From Gordonia gummivorans (GTDB lineage Bacteria; Actinomycetota; Actinomycetes; Mycobacteriales; Mycobacteriaceae), in assembly GCF_022513585.1 (NCBI RefSeq), contig NZ_JAKWBF010000001.1, positions 186,001 through 250,000 of the forward strand: 64,000 nucleotides of DNA, in the 5' to 3' direction. How positions within the stretch are numbered: position 1 is the first letter of the stretch; every line of letters starts with the position of its first letter. Shown piece after piece: positions 52,102 to 60,751 of the stretch. A program made the position numbers and the translations under genes. The notes below the pieces were generated by a model, which saw only the letters and a program-made list of their open reading frames with translations, ran no database searches and had not been told where the DNA came from.

Positions 52102-52959
52102 GTGACCGACGACACCGAACACCGGGCGCACACGATTGCCTATCCCGGACGTACCGAGGAGATGGCCGAGGCGCCGCGAGACGAGATGCGCGCCTACCGG
52201 GGCCGGGATCTGCTGCAGGGCAAGACCGCACTCATCACCGGCGGCGACTCGGGCATCGGCCGAGCCGTCGCGATCGCCTTCGCCAAGGAGGGTGCGGACG
52301 TTGCCATCGCCTACCTCGACGAGGATGACGACGCCGCGCACACCGTCGACCTCGTCGAACGGGAGGGGCGGCGGGCACGCGCATTCGCCGGTGATCTCGC
52401 CGACCCGGAACACTGCGCAGAGGTGGTGTCGCGGACCGTGGCCGAACTCGGCGGGCTTCATCTCCTTGTCAACAATGTGGCGTTCCAGAATCCCGTCGAC
52501 GATTTCATGGAGTTGTCCCCCGGCCAGTGGCGACGCACCTTCGATGTCAACGTCGACAGCTTCTTCCACACGACCCGTGCCGCGGTTCCGCACCTCACCG
52601 GGGGTGGAGCAATCATCAACACCGGCTCGATCAACGGGTTGCGCGGCAACAAGCAGTTGATCGATTACGCCGCCGCCAAGGGCGCGGTCACCGCCCTCAC
52701 CTACTCGCTCGCGCAATCGTTGCTGGACCGCCATATTCGGGTGAATTGCGTTGCGCCCGGCCCGGTCTGGACACCCCTGATCCCGGCAACCATGCCTGCG
52801 GACAAGGTGGCCGGATTCGGTACGCAGACACCGTACGGACGGGCCGCGCAGCCCGACGAAATCGCTCCGTCGTACGTGTTCTTTGCCGCCGACCAACTCT
52901 CGTCGTACTACACCGGCGAGGTGCTCGCGCCACTCGGCGGGGAGACCCTCCCGGGTTGA
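52102..52959 (+). CDS. Short-chain dehydrogenase/reductase
   Basis: A 285-residue SDR. The cofactor motif is TGGDSGIG (46-53), NNVAFQ follows as the NNAG variant, the catalytic Ser is in NTGSING and the YxxxK pair in YAAAK. The extended N-terminus with EMRAYRGRDLLQGK is typical of the general-stress SDR group (YhdF/YghA-like). GTG 52102 is preferred over 52057 by comparison with that group. Divergent from the zinc alcohol dehydrogenase. Confidence 0.83.
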   Translation: MTDDTEHRAHTIAYPGRTEEMAEAPRDEMRAYRGRDLLQGKTALITGGDSGIGRAVAIAFAKEGADVAIAYLDEDDDAAHTVDLVEREGRRARAFAGDLADPEHCAEVVSRTVAELGGLHLLVNNVAFQNPVDDFMELSPGQWRRTFDVNVDSFFHTTRAAVPHLTGGGAIINTGSINGLRGNKQLIDYAAAKGAVTALTYSLAQSLLDRHIRVNCVAPGPVWTPLIPATMPADKVAGFGTQTPYGRAAQPDEIAPSYVFFAADQLSSYYTGEVLAPLGGETLPG

Positions 52960-53259
52960 GCACGCCGATGACAGTGACCCGATGACAGTCACGAATGGGA
53001 CGGAAAGCTCTTCTGTGAGATGAGCGTTGCGAGGTGGTGCCCATTTCGCGCGGACGCGGCGGTGGCATCGACGCTCGACATGTGCCCGAGCCAGATCGGC
53101 GTGGCGATAAGCAGGATGTCCGCAGACGGTCATCGAAAAACAGGCTGTGTATCAATCACTTTCGGCTCTTTGCCGGTACAAAGCGCTACCTGTCAATGCA
53201 ATTCGATCGTTAGCTGAGATCAGTGGTTGAGTACCTTGGCAATACGTACGATGGGATCC
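52960..53259. other. Intergenic spacer upstream of the second semialdehyde dehydrogenase
   Basis: 300 bp. A 13-base near repeat CGATGACAGTGAC / CGATGACAGTCAC lies at 52966-52992 just after the SDR. The right half is less GC-rich (AAAAACAG, CAATCACTTT) and probably contains the promoter. No gene is supported. Confidence 0.5.
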
Positions 53260-54636
53260 ATGAGTAATTATGTCACCGCCAATCCGACCACAGGAGTCAC
53301 CGAGCGCGAGTTCCGGACTCTGGACGACAGTGAGCTGGCAACCCTGGTGGAGCGGACCGCGTCCGCCTTCGGGTCGTGGCGCGAGGTGCCGGACACCGAT
53401 CGCGCCGAAGCCCTGCGCCGCACCGCCGAACTGTACGAGAAACGTTCCGATGAACTCGCGAGAACGATCACCGCCGAGATGGGCAAACCCATCAAGCAGT
53501 CAGAAGGCGAGGTTCAGCTCGCGGCGGACATCTACCGCTGGTATGCCGAGCACGGCCCCGACCTGCTGCAGAACGAGACCCTCGATCCGCAGGGTGCAAC
53601 GGAATCGATAGTCCAGCGCCGCCCCGTCGGACCTCTGGTGGGTGTCATGCCGTGGAACTACCCCTACTATCAGGTCGCACGATTCGTTGCGCCAAATCTC
53701 TTGATCGGCAACACGATCATTCTCAAGCATGCGTCCATCTGTGCGGCGTCGTCGGCCTTGATGGCCGAGATCCTGCACGACGCCGGTGTGCCGTCGGATG
53801 CGTACATCAACGTGTACGCCAGCAGCGACCAGATCGCGGCACTGCTCGAGGATCCGGCGATCCAGGGTGTGTCGCTGACAGGCAGCGAACGGGCCGGCGC
53901 CGCGGTTGCCGAGGTGGCGTCGAAGAACCTGAAGAAGTCCGTTCTCGAACTGGGTGGTTCCGATCCCTTCATCCTGCTCGACACCGACGACATGGCGCGC
54001 ACGGCACACATCGCGGCCGCTGCCCGCCTGTCCAACGCCGGACAGGCATGCAATTCACCCAAGCGCTTCATCGTCCTCGACGACCTCTACGACGACTTCG
54101 TCGACAAACTGGTCGCCGAATTCGACGGTGCCGCACTGGGCGATCCGGCCGACCCCGAGATCGAGGTCGGGCCGCTCTCGTCGATCGAAGCACGCGACGG
54201 AGTCGCCGAGCAGGTCAAGACCGCGGTGGAGCAGGGCGCCCGATTGCGGACCGGCGGACATCCGGTGGATTCCGCCGGGGCCTTCCTGGAGCCGACGGTG
54301 CTCACGGACATCACCCCGGAGATGGATGCCTATACCGAAGAGATCTTCGGTCCGGTCGGGATGGTGTACCGGGCCTCGTCCGCCGACGACGCCGTGCGTC
54401 TCGCCAACGACGTCGGATTCGGATTGAGCGGTTCGGTGTGGAGTACCGACTCCGAGAAGGCGGCCGAGGTCGCCGACCGGTTGGAAGTCGGCATGGCCTA
54501 CGTCAACGAGCACGGCACCACGCTGCCCGGATTGCCATTCGGCGGCGTGAAGCGGTCGGGGTACGGGCGTGAACTCGGCCGCTGGGGACTCGGTGAATTC
54601 GTCAACACCCGCCTGCGTCGCATCTCCACCAAATAG
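53260..54636 (+). CDS. Succinate-semialdehyde dehydrogenase-type aldehyde dehydrogenase
   Basis: A 458-residue enzyme of the short SSADH group. It has MPWNYPYYQVARFVAPNL, VLELGGSDPFILL and catalytic C264 in AGQACNSPKRF. The NSPKRF wording after the cysteine is typical of GabD1-type proteins. It may back up the gabD of the amine operon, but it stands alone, so another aldehyde could be the substrate. ATG 53260 (MSNYVTANPTTG) matches family N-termini; ATG 53251 and GTG 53227 are also in frame. Confidence 0.85.
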   Translation: MSNYVTANPTTGVTEREFRTLDDSELATLVERTASAFGSWREVPDTDRAEALRRTAELYEKRSDELARTITAEMGKPIKQSEGEVQLAADIYRWYAEHGPDLLQNETLDPQGATESIVQRRPVGPLVGVMPWNYPYYQVARFVAPNLLIGNTIILKHASICAASSALMAEILHDAGVPSDAYINVYASSDQIAALLEDPAIQGVSLTGSERAGAAVAEVASKNLKKSVLELGGSDPFILLDTDDMARTAHIAAAARLSNAGQACNSPKRFIVLDDLYDDFVDKLVAEFDGAALGDPADPEIEVGPLSSIEARDGVAEQVKTAVEQGARLRTGGHPVDSAGAFLEPTVLTDITPEMDAYTEEIFGPVGMVYRASSADDAVRLANDVGFGLSGSVWSTDSEKAAEVADRLEVGMAYVNEHGTTLPGLPFGGVKRSGYGRELGRWGLGEFVNTRLRRISTK

Positions 54637-54661
54637 GCGACGAATTCGACGCCGCAGCTCG

Positions 54662-54931
54662 CTATTTGGGATCCTCGTGGGCAACTGCCCGGTAGCCCCG
54701 GGCGCCCGCGCGGTCAACTGCTGCGCGCACGAGACCGAAGATCAACCCCTGCAGGGCGGCGGCGGCCAAGACCTCGGCGTTGCTGCGCTGCAAGTCTTTT
54801 GGATCGGGAGGAGCGGAATCACCGGCGACCTGCTGCCAGATCCGCCCGAATACGGCACCGGCAGCGATACCACCGAGGGCGCTGATGGCGATCGACAGCG
54901 GCTTGTAGATGGACTTGGACACCGCGCTCAT
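54662..54931 (-). CDS. DUF4235 membrane protein
   Basis: An 89-residue protein from ATG 54931 (AGGAGG upstream). It has the DUF4235 pattern: KSIYKPLSIAISALGGIAAG as first helix, a D-x-x-PPDPKDLQRSNAEVLAAAALQG middle, and a second helix ending with RAAVDRAGARGY. Function unknown, but common near stress genes in actinobacteria. Convergent with the semialdehyde dehydrogenase. Confidence 0.83.
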   Translation of the reverse strand: MSAVSKSIYKPLSIAISALGGIAAGAVFGRIWQQVAGDSAPPDPKDLQRSNAEVLAAAALQGLIFGLVRAAVDRAGARGYRAVAHEDPK

Positions 54932-55101
54932 GAGAACCTCCTGCACCTGGTGGCGTAACGGCGGGACCGTGGACCAGGCCCGCATACCCCTTCTACCATG
55001 GGCGAAACCTGGCGCCGCGAAGCATTGGCCGGGACGGCGTTTCGATTGGCGTCGGAGCGGGTATCAACGCGTCGACACATGGCCTGCATGAAGGAGGCAA
55101 A

Positions 55102-55539
55102 GTGGCTGAGCAGCAGGCGAGCAGCGCCGGTGTGGGTGTGATCGACGAGATCACCAGGTCCGCCGACGTTCCGGTTGTGCTGTCGGTGCGGGCGCACCGG
55201 ACGACACTGCCCATCATTCGCGCCCTTGTCGAACACGTCATGCTTCTCGACGACTGGACCATCGATGACGTCGCCGATCTGAAACTGGGTGTCGACGAGA
55301 TCTGCGGTCAACTGATTGAAGGCGCGCGCCCGGCCGAACGGATCGAGGTGGCCCTCACCACGGGCCCACAGGGCCTGGTGGTAACCATGGAGGCGCCGGT
55401 GGTCTCCGGATTCGCCTTGGAGACAGACGGATTCGGGTGGCGCGTGGTCGAGACGGTCACCGACGCACGACACTGGGCCCACGTCGGCGCCGGCCCGGCA
55501 CAGCTACTCATGGTTCGCGTGGCTCGTCGACGGGCCTGA
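55102..55539 (+). CDS. RsbW-like ATP-binding anti-sigma factor
   Basis: A 145-residue HATPase-type protein of the RsbW/SpoIIAB group. The N-box-like segment is LKLGVDEICGQLIEGARP and the later glycine region is ETDGFGWRVVETVTD. GTG 55102 has GGAGG. It faces the STAS gene end to end (2 bp apart). Proteins of this kind hold a SigB/SigF-type sigma factor inactive; the sigma factor at 61187 is a candidate partner, which is inference. Confidence 0.75.
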   Translation: MAEQQASSAGVGVIDEITRSADVPVVLSVRAHRTTLPIIRALVEHVMLLDDWTIDDVADLKLGVDEICGQLIEGARPAERIEVALTTGPQGLVVTMEAPVVSGFALETDGFGWRVVETVTDARHWAHVGAGPAQLLMVRVARRRA

Positions 55540-55541
55540 CG

Positions 55542-55961
55542 TCACGACGCCTTGGCGTAGACGGCGGCCCGAGCGTCGTCGAGCGATGGATAGATCTCGA
55601 CGGTCCGGTCGAGGCCGCAGACCTCGAGCGACCGCGCGATCGGGCGGTTGCAGGTGACTGCGACCGCCATGGCGCGCAGCGTTGTTGCCTCCGCCAGGAA
55701 ATCGGCGAAGATCGCCAGCGCCGATGCACTGATGAAGTCGACCGCAAGCATGTCGAGAATCAGGTACCCCGGCGGCTGACGACACACGGTGGCCAACGAG
55801 TATTGGAACTCGAACTCGTTCGAGATGTCGATGTCACCCGAAAACCGTTGCATATTCAGTGTTTTCGTGGCCAATGCGTCGGCCTCGCTGTGTGTGGTCA
55901 CAAACAGGCCTCGGTGGGAACCAGCAGGAGTACCGCCGCTGGTGATGGGAAAAGGGTTCAT
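55542..55961 (-). CDS. STAS-domain anti-anti-sigma-like protein
   Basis: A 139-residue protein from ATG 55961. The C-terminal 110 residues form a STAS domain: QPPGYLILDMLAVDFISASALAIFADFL, with Ser at the phosphorylation position (DFISASA), then AVAVTCNRPIARSLEVCGLD. Such proteins release sigma factors from RsbW-type kinases. It is convergent with the RsbW-like gene, so the pair is not one transcript. Confidence 0.8.
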   Translation of the reverse strand: MNPFPITSGGTPAGSHRGLFVTTHSEADALATKTLNMQRFSGDIDISNEFEFQYSLATVCRQPPGYLILDMLAVDFISASALAIFADFLAEATTLRAMAVAVTCNRPIARSLEVCGLDRTVEIYPSLDDARAAVYAKAS

Positions 55962-56412
55962 CGGTGTGCTCTGTCCGCTCGTCGATGGATGCGACGAGCA
56001 CCGCCACCTCAAGGTGGACGCTTCACTCGCTCGCGAGCAGCTTCTCGCTGAACCGCTGTCCTCAACCGTACGGCGTCCGAGGCACCCTGACAACCATTCG
56101 ACCCGACTCCCGGGCGGGTTCGTGGGGCCGCCGAGCACACCGCGAGACGCCCCAGTACTGTTTCTGACAGCCCGAGACCAGCGGCTTCTCTGTTGTGTCG
56201 TTTCGTAATCGATTGCGGGGCAACAGTACCCAGGCCCACGTACGGCTGCCGGATGTGGTCCGCCGGTTCTTCGACCATCGACTTCTCAACGCTCATGGCG
56301 GCGGCGCCCGTTCGGACACGTGAACGTGTTTCACCCAGTCGGATTTTGACCGACGCCGGTGCCGCCATGTCGCGGCGGCACCGGCGTTCGGGTCACGGAC
56401 GGGTGATTCCCG
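55962..56412. other. Intergenic spacer with a csbD terminator
   Basis: 451 bp. The right end has the strong hairpin 56353-56387. The rest has open frames on both strands, but their composition (Arg, Pro, Ser) does not look coding. It includes the promoter region for the STAS gene; none is recognised. Confidence 0.55.
56353..56387 (-). terminator. Hairpin terminator downstream of csbD-type gene
   Basis: A perfect 14-bp stem (ACGCCGGTGCCGCC with its complement) around a 7-base loop, 26 bases after the stop codon of the CsbD gene in its direction of transcription. It has no T-tract. Confidence 0.75.
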
Positions 56413-56655
56413 TCATCGCTCCTGTTCGGTCCGCTCGCGTTCCTCGGCCGCCTTAGCCGCCCCACGCGAGGCCTCGGCCTCGGCTTCATGCTTCGCGGCG
56501 TCGGTGTGCGCTTCGCCCTTGTCCGTCTGGGCCTGTCCCTCGCGCTCCAGGTCGTCACGCCCGGTCACTGCGCCGGCGACCTCTTTGACCTTGCCCTTCA
56601 CTCGCTCAGTCGCGCCTTTGACCGCTTCGCCCGGTCCGCTTCGTTCGGATGCCAT
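56413..56655 (-). CDS. CsbD-family stress protein
   Basis: An 80-residue hydrophilic protein. The CsbD core is GPGEAVKGATERVKGKVKEVAGAVTGRDDLEREGQAQTDKG. The remainder is a long Ala/Glu/Lys helix. ATG 56655 has GAGGTGG upstream. In Bacillus csbD belongs to the SigB regulon; a SigF-like promoter is visible here too (56722-56747). Confidence 0.87.
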   Translation of the reverse strand: MASERSGPGEAVKGATERVKGKVKEVAGAVTGRDDLEREGQAQTDKGEAHTDAAKHEAEAEASRGAAKAAEERERTEQER

Positions 56656-57009
56656 TTGGCCACCTCGTTCGACATAGGTTGATTTCGGTTGTGCGGGCAA
56701 ACTCGGATGCCCACTGTGCGCATTCCCTCGTCAGCACTTCGCCAAACGTCACACTCCGGGTCGCCGACGAATGATTCTGCGCAAGCCGATCGCCACACGC
56801 GGCGCCAACCGACGCTCGTGCCGCATTCGGGTGCCGAGTCACCGCGAGCGCCGTGACCGGTCTCCGAGGGCTGCCGAGGTGAGCGAACGACGCCTGGACG
56901 ATGACTTGCCGGACGAGCTGATCTCCAAACATCAGTCCACACCAGCGCGGCAGATCGGGCGGATAATGTTGATGTGCGTGGTGACGGCATCGGGACGAGG
57001 AGGGTCGAC
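56656..57009. other. Divergent spacer between csbD-type and GAF-ANTAR genes
   Basis: 354 bp holding both promoters. A candidate SigF-like promoter for the csbD gene is listed separately. No gene, repeat or hairpin is recognised in the rest. Confidence 0.5.
56722..56747 (-). promoter_or_regulatory. Candidate SigB/SigF-type promoter of the csbD gene
   Basis: On the minus strand GTTT (56747-56744), 16 bases, then GGGAAT (56727-56722), close to the GTTT-N15-17-GGGTAT pattern of SigB/SigF promoters. It lies 67 bp upstream of the start codon. One -10 base differs. Confidence 0.45.
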
Positions 57010-57702
57010 GTGAATGTTCATCACAGTATCGCCGAACTCATGCGCGAGGTGCACGCGATACCCGAAGCAGGCGCCGACAGCGTCGATCGTGCGATCGCGT
57101 CGATCACGGCGGGGGCGGTGGCCAGCGTGCCGGGCGCGCAGTACGCCGGCATCCTCGTGATCGACGCCGACGGCGGGTTCACCACCCTGGCGCCGACCGG
57201 CGACATCATGGCCCACCTCGATCGGTTACAGAAGGAGACCGCCGAGGGGCCGTGCGTCGAGGCGGCGTGGGCGCAGCACACCGTGCGCGTCGACGACTTC
57301 TCGACGGATCCCCGCTGGCCGAAACTGGCCGCCCGCACACTCGCCGAAACACCCGCACGATCCAGCTTGTCCTTCCAGCTGTTCACCCACCAGGGCGCCC
57401 TCGGGGCACTGAATCTGTTCTCCGACGAGATCAACGCCTTCGGCGAGGAGGACGAGGAGATCGGGCTCGTCTTCGCCACTCATGCGGCGCTCGCACTGTT
57501 TCGCACCAGACAGCAGAGCGACTTTCGCAGCGCTCTGGCCAGCCGGGACATGATCGGCCAGGCCAAGGGCATGCTCATGGAACGCTTCGGGATCGACGCC
57601 GTTGCGGCGTTCGGGCTCCTGCGTCGGCTGTCGCAGGACACCAACACCCCGGTGGCCGACATCGCCCGCCAGGTGATCGAGGCCGAGCGTCCGGATCGTT
57701 GA
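57010..57702 (+). CDS. GAF-ANTAR RNA-binding antiterminator-type regulator
   Basis: A 230-residue protein. Residues about 20-160 are a GAF sensor domain (GPCVEAAWAQHTVRVDDF, LFTHQGALGALNLFSDE). Residues about 170-228 are an ANTAR domain (ASRDMIGQAKGMLMERFGID, then RRLSQDTNTPVADIARQVI). ANTAR domains bind paired hexanucleotide RNA loops and prevent termination. GTG 57010 has GGAGG upstream. Its targets are unknown. A hairpin follows at the stop codon. Confidence 0.88.
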   Translation: MNVHHSIAELMREVHAIPEAGADSVDRAIASITAGAVASVPGAQYAGILVIDADGGFTTLAPTGDIMAHLDRLQKETAEGPCVEAAWAQHTVRVDDFSTDPRWPKLAARTLAETPARSSLSFQLFTHQGALGALNLFSDEINAFGEEDEEIGLVFATHAALALFRTRQQSDFRSALASRDMIGQAKGMLMERFGIDAVAAFGLLRRLSQDTNTPVADIARQVIEAERPDR

Positions 57703-57720
57703 CGTCGGGAAACCCGCGTC
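57701..57720 (+). terminator. Short hairpin at the end of the GAF-ANTAR gene
   Basis: GACGTCGGGAAACCCGCGTC pairs as GAC-G-CGGG with CCCG-C-GTC, one bulged T and an AAA loop. It begins within the stop codon. Confidence 0.5.
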
Positions 57721-57787
57721 CCGCACGGTGTAAACCGCCGCCGGATGGGTACTCCGTGTTCGTTGGCGTCCAGCGACAGGAGCAGAC

Positions 57788-58055
57788 ATGTCCGAGCACA
57801 CCCCCGGCCCGGCGCGCGGTGACCGGGGTGGGACGGATCCGGATCCGGCACTCACTCCCGGCCTCGAACCCGGCGGTGGCGCAGCGCCGGGTGACACACC
57901 TCCGGATGCCCCGCAGACCTCTGGACTCTCCCACCACGAAGATCGCTTCGCGCGGGTCTTTCCGCGCAGCGGCATCGTCATGCTGTTCGGTGCCGCGATC
58001 CTCAATCGTCCTCATGATCGTCGTGGCGGTCGGCCTCGTCGTCACGATGCTGTGA
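57788..58055 (+). pseudogene. DUF6480-like one-helix protein, frameshifted before the membrane helix
   Basis: From ATG 57788 the frame reads MSEHTPGPARGDRGGTDPDP, then PGLEPGGGAAPGDTPPDAP and PRSGIVMLFGAAIL. At CTCAATC (58001-58007) an extra A throws the frame into an Arg-rich tail ending at 58108. Without it the protein continues IVLMIVVAVGLVVTML and stops at 58055, giving 88 residues with one C-terminal membrane helix. This matches the Pro/Gly-rich plus helix layout of DUF6480. As it stands the product has lost its membrane anchor. Confidence 0.75.
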
Positions 58056-58151
58056 CCCGAGCCCGCCGGCCTGGCGGCGGACGTGATGATCCGGTATCTG
58101 TGGGATGAACCTCAATTCCAACGGATTCCTGGTCGAAGGAGGCAATTCCGA

Positions 58152-58358
58152 ATGACCACTGCAGACGGCGGCGAACCCACGTCGACGGCGTCCGAGACCC
58201 CCGACGATGCCCGCGAAAAGGTCGACGAACTCGAGAGTCGTCATCTGGACACCCCGTCCCCCGATGACGCAGATCAGGTCGACCCCGCGTCGGCACAAAG
58301 CGATCGAGAAGACAACCCTGATGCGCCGGAGGCCGGCGCAGCGGAGCCACCTGACTGA
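58152..58358 (+). CDS. Small acidic hydrophilic protein
   Basis: A 68-residue protein from ATG 58152 with GGAGG upstream. It is almost free of hydrophobic residues and rich in Asp, Glu, Ala and Pro (DDAREKVDELESRHLD, SAQSDREDNPDAPEAGAAEP). It is probably intrinsically disordered and stress-related by location. No family is recognised. Confidence 0.6.
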   Translation: MTTADGGEPTSTASETPDDAREKVDELESRHLDTPSPDDADQVDPASAQSDREDNPDAPEAGAAEPPD

Positions 58359-58458
58359 AGGCGTCCGCCGTGCAGTTGATTGCCCCGTCGGTTTCGCCAG
58401 GACGGTGAACGGGTAGTCGCCGCCGAACGATCCATCACTTCTCCGGGTAAGGGGTTTC

Positions 58459-59460
58459 ATGTCGCTCGCAACACGCTCGACGGCCATCCGCCTGGCGCTT
58501 CCGGCGCCGCGGGGTCCGCTGTCGTCGCATCTCATCGATGCGCTCGGGAGTGGAGCACCAGTGGAACATCGTCGCGATGTCACATCCGCAGACCCGTTCG
58601 GCGACGATCTGCAGCTGGCGCTCTACGTCGCCTACGAGCTGCATTACGCGGGCTTCGACGGCGTGGACGACGATCGTGAATGGGATCCGGACATTCTGGG
58701 ATTCCGCCGCGACCTCGAACGCGCATTTCTCGACGCGGTTCGCCGAGAGGTCGGTGACATCGAGACCGACGTCTCGGCGACAGTCGAGATGGATGAACTG
58801 AGCACCGAACCGGTCGACGGCGACGGTGTCTCGTTCCGGTTGCGCGACACCGGCACGTGGGATCAGTTCCGCGATCTCTTCGCGATGCGGTCCGTGTACC
58901 ACCTCAAGGAGGCAGACCCGCATGCGTGGGCGATCCCCCGGTTGCGGCGAACCGCCAAGGCGGCGTTCGTCGCCGTCGAGTTCGACGAGTTCGGGGGCGG
59001 ACGCGGCGACGCGGTTCATCAGGAGTTGTTCGCCGACCTGCTCGAGGCCGCCGACCTCGACGCACGGCATCTCGCCTACCTGGACACCGCCCCGGCGTGG
59101 GCCTTGTCGCCCGTCAACCTCATGTCCTGTTTCGGTCTCCACCGGGCGCTGCGGGGTGCCGCTGTCGGGCACCTGGCGGCCACGGAGATCACCTCGCCGC
59201 CCGGCTCCGCGCGACTGCTCGCCGGACTCGAACGTATCGATGCCCCGGAAGCGTGCCGTCATTTCTATCGGGAACACGTGGAAGCCGACGCCGTCCACGA
59301 ACAGATCTTGCGGACCGATGTCGTCGGTGCGCTCGTGGGCGCCGAGCCGGAGCTGGAACGCGATGTGGTGTTCGGTATTCGCGGATTTCTCCTGGTCGAG
59401 GACAAGTTCGACGACGGCTTGCAGTCCGCGTGGCGCGCCGGTGTCGGTCTACGCGGCTGA
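58459..59460 (+). CDS. Iron-containing redox enzyme of haem-oxygenase fold
   Basis: A 333-residue all-helical protein of the haem-oxygenase-like family. Candidate metal ligands lie in VEFDEFGGGRGDAVHQELF (about residues 173-191) and in HFYREHVEADAVHEQIL (about 268-284), with the E-x6-H spacing of diiron oxidases in this fold. Members of the family act in natural product and nucleotide chemistry as N-oxygenases or desaturases; the substrate here is unknown. It is convergent with a CDGSH protein and a methyltransferase that may act with it. Confidence 0.8.
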   Translation: MSLATRSTAIRLALPAPRGPLSSHLIDALGSGAPVEHRRDVTSADPFGDDLQLALYVAYELHYAGFDGVDDDREWDPDILGFRRDLERAFLDAVRREVGDIETDVSATVEMDELSTEPVDGDGVSFRLRDTGTWDQFRDLFAMRSVYHLKEADPHAWAIPRLRRTAKAAFVAVEFDEFGGGRGDAVHQELFADLLEAADLDARHLAYLDTAPAWALSPVNLMSCFGLHRALRGAAVGHLAATEITSPPGSARLLAGLERIDAPEACRHFYREHVEADAVHEQILRTDVVGALVGAEPELERDVVFGIRGFLLVEDKFDDGLQSAWRAGVGLRG

Positions 59461-59473
59461 ACCCGGGTCCGCG

Positions 59474-59677
59474 TCAGTGCTCGCTGCGTCGTCGGCGGCG
59501 ATGGCTGGTGTCGCACAACGGGTACCGCTTGCTCTTACCGCATGAGCAGAGCGCGACCATGAACCGGTCGGACACGACGTGCGAGCCGTCGGCCAGCTCG
59601 ATGTCGACCGGTCCAGGCACCAGCGTCGGGCCGCCGCGAACCATCCGCACCGGCATGGGTTTGTCAGACCGACTCAT
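59474..59677 (-). CDS. CDGSH-type iron-sulfur protein
   Basis: A 67-residue protein with one CDGSH-like 2Fe-2S site: CSCGKSKRYPLCDTSH, where the three cysteines and the last His are the cluster ligands. The rest is a basic tail (RRRRRSEH). It could feed electrons to the iron enzyme next door. It overlaps the methyltransferase 3' end by 14 bp, so they are one transcript. Confidence 0.85.
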   Translation of the reverse strand: MSRSDKPMPVRMVRGGPTLVPGPVDIELADGSHVVSDRFMVALCSCGKSKRYPLCDTSHRRRRRSEH

Positions 59678-60389
59678 CGCACATCCTCCACCCTGCCGAC
59701 TTTCTTCGCTTGTCCGCGCGGACCACGACCAGCTCCTCGACTCGTCGCCCGCGGTCGAGACGGCCTGTCGATTCGAGCCACCTCGCGCGCGCAGTCAGCA
59801 CCGGACCAAAGGGTACGTGGCGAGCGAGGTAGACGTCTGCGTCGAGACCGGTGGCTGTCAGGGCCGCAAGCGTCGCCTGGACATCGGCGAACTCGGACTG
59901 CACGAGCAGGCACGTCCCGCCCGGCACGAGAAGGTCGCCGACCAGGCCACACAGGCGGTCGAGCACCTCGCGCCCGTCGGCACCGGCGTCCCAGGCGTGC
60001 CGCGGACCACCCACGTCGGCGTACGAACTCTCGGGCGTCGGCACGTACGGCGGATTGCAGGTCACCACGTCGAAACCACCGCGGCCGGCGAGCGCGGCAA
60101 AATCACCGAGCTCGACCGACACGGGGGTCGGAGCGGTTCTGCACATCAGGCGTGCCACTTGTACCGCGATCGGACTGGTGTCGACAGCGACGACCGAGCG
60201 GGCTCCGGCCCGCGCGGCCGCATGTGCAATAACGCCACTACCTGTACAGAGGTCGGCAACCCGTGCTCCTGCGGCCACGCCGCTGGACCGGAGTGCCTCG
60301 CATAGAAGGTACGAATCATCCTGTGGCTGATAGACGTTCGCCTCGATGATTCCGAAGGTTGTGGCCGGACGATCTTCGTTGACGGTCAT
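59664..60389 (-). CDS. HemK/PrmC-like SAM-dependent methyltransferase
   Basis: A 241-residue class I methyltransferase. Motif I is VADLCTGSGV (44-53), motif II is VVAVDTSP, and the catalytic NPPY is at 112-115. It lacks the long N-terminal helical domain of PrmC, so it is a shorter relative with an unknown substrate. ATG 60389 (MTVNEDRPATTF) is chosen since the frame upstream is Arg-rich. Co-transcribed with the CDGSH gene. Confidence 0.83.
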   Translation of the reverse strand: MTVNEDRPATTFGIIEANVYQPQDDSYLLCEALRSSGVAAGARVADLCTGSGVIAHAAARAGARSVVAVDTSPIAVQVARLMCRTAPTPVSVELGDFAALAGRGGFDVVTCNPPYVPTPESSYADVGGPRHAWDAGADGREVLDRLCGLVGDLLVPGGTCLLVQSEFADVQATLAALTATGLDADVYLARHVPFGPVLTARARWLESTGRLDRGRRVEELVVVRADKRRKSAGWRMCDESV

Positions 60390-60424
60390 GAACTGTGCTC
60401 TCGATCGGCGGGCGGACGTGAACG

Positions 60425-60751
60425 TCACTGCCCGGGGTCGGTACCTGCGCGATAACGCGCTTCGTAGCGATCTTCTTCCTCGGCGGTGACCTCCGGCTGG
60501 AGTGGATCCTCCTGGACCCGTACCTCGGCGGGTTGTCGGCGGGACAGACGTCGCCCCGCGATCAACAGTCCGACGGCGACGCCAACGACGACCACCGCTC
60601 CCACTGCGGCCCAGTACCATCCGCCGCGGCCGCCGGCCGCTCCGCCGATCGCGAGGGCGACGAGCGCGAGGCCGAGGATGAGTCCGCCGTAGCCGATCAA
60701 GCCGAACGCCTTGATCAGGCGGGCATCGGAGCTCTGACGATGTCGGGTCAT
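60425..60751 (-). CDS. Two-helix membrane protein of unknown function
   Basis: A 108-residue protein with two hydrophobic helices (FGLIGYGGLILGLALVALAIGG and WYWAAVGAVVVVGVAVGLLIAG), then an acidic tail (EEEDRYEARYRAGTDPGQ). Its ATG lies in the stop of the gene at 60748 (4-bp overlap). No family is recognised. Confidence 0.68.
   Translation of the reverse strand: MTRHRQSSDARLIKAFGLIGYGGLILGLALVALAIGGAAGGRGGWYWAAVGAVVVVGVAVGLLIAGRRLSRRQPAEVRVQEDPLQPEVTAEEEDRYEARYRAGTDPGQ

Noticed and set aside
55962..56412. Open frames on both strands in the spacer between STAS and CsbD genes
   Set aside because: No ribosome-binding sites, composition rich in Arg, Pro and Ser, and overlap with a strong terminator hairpin.
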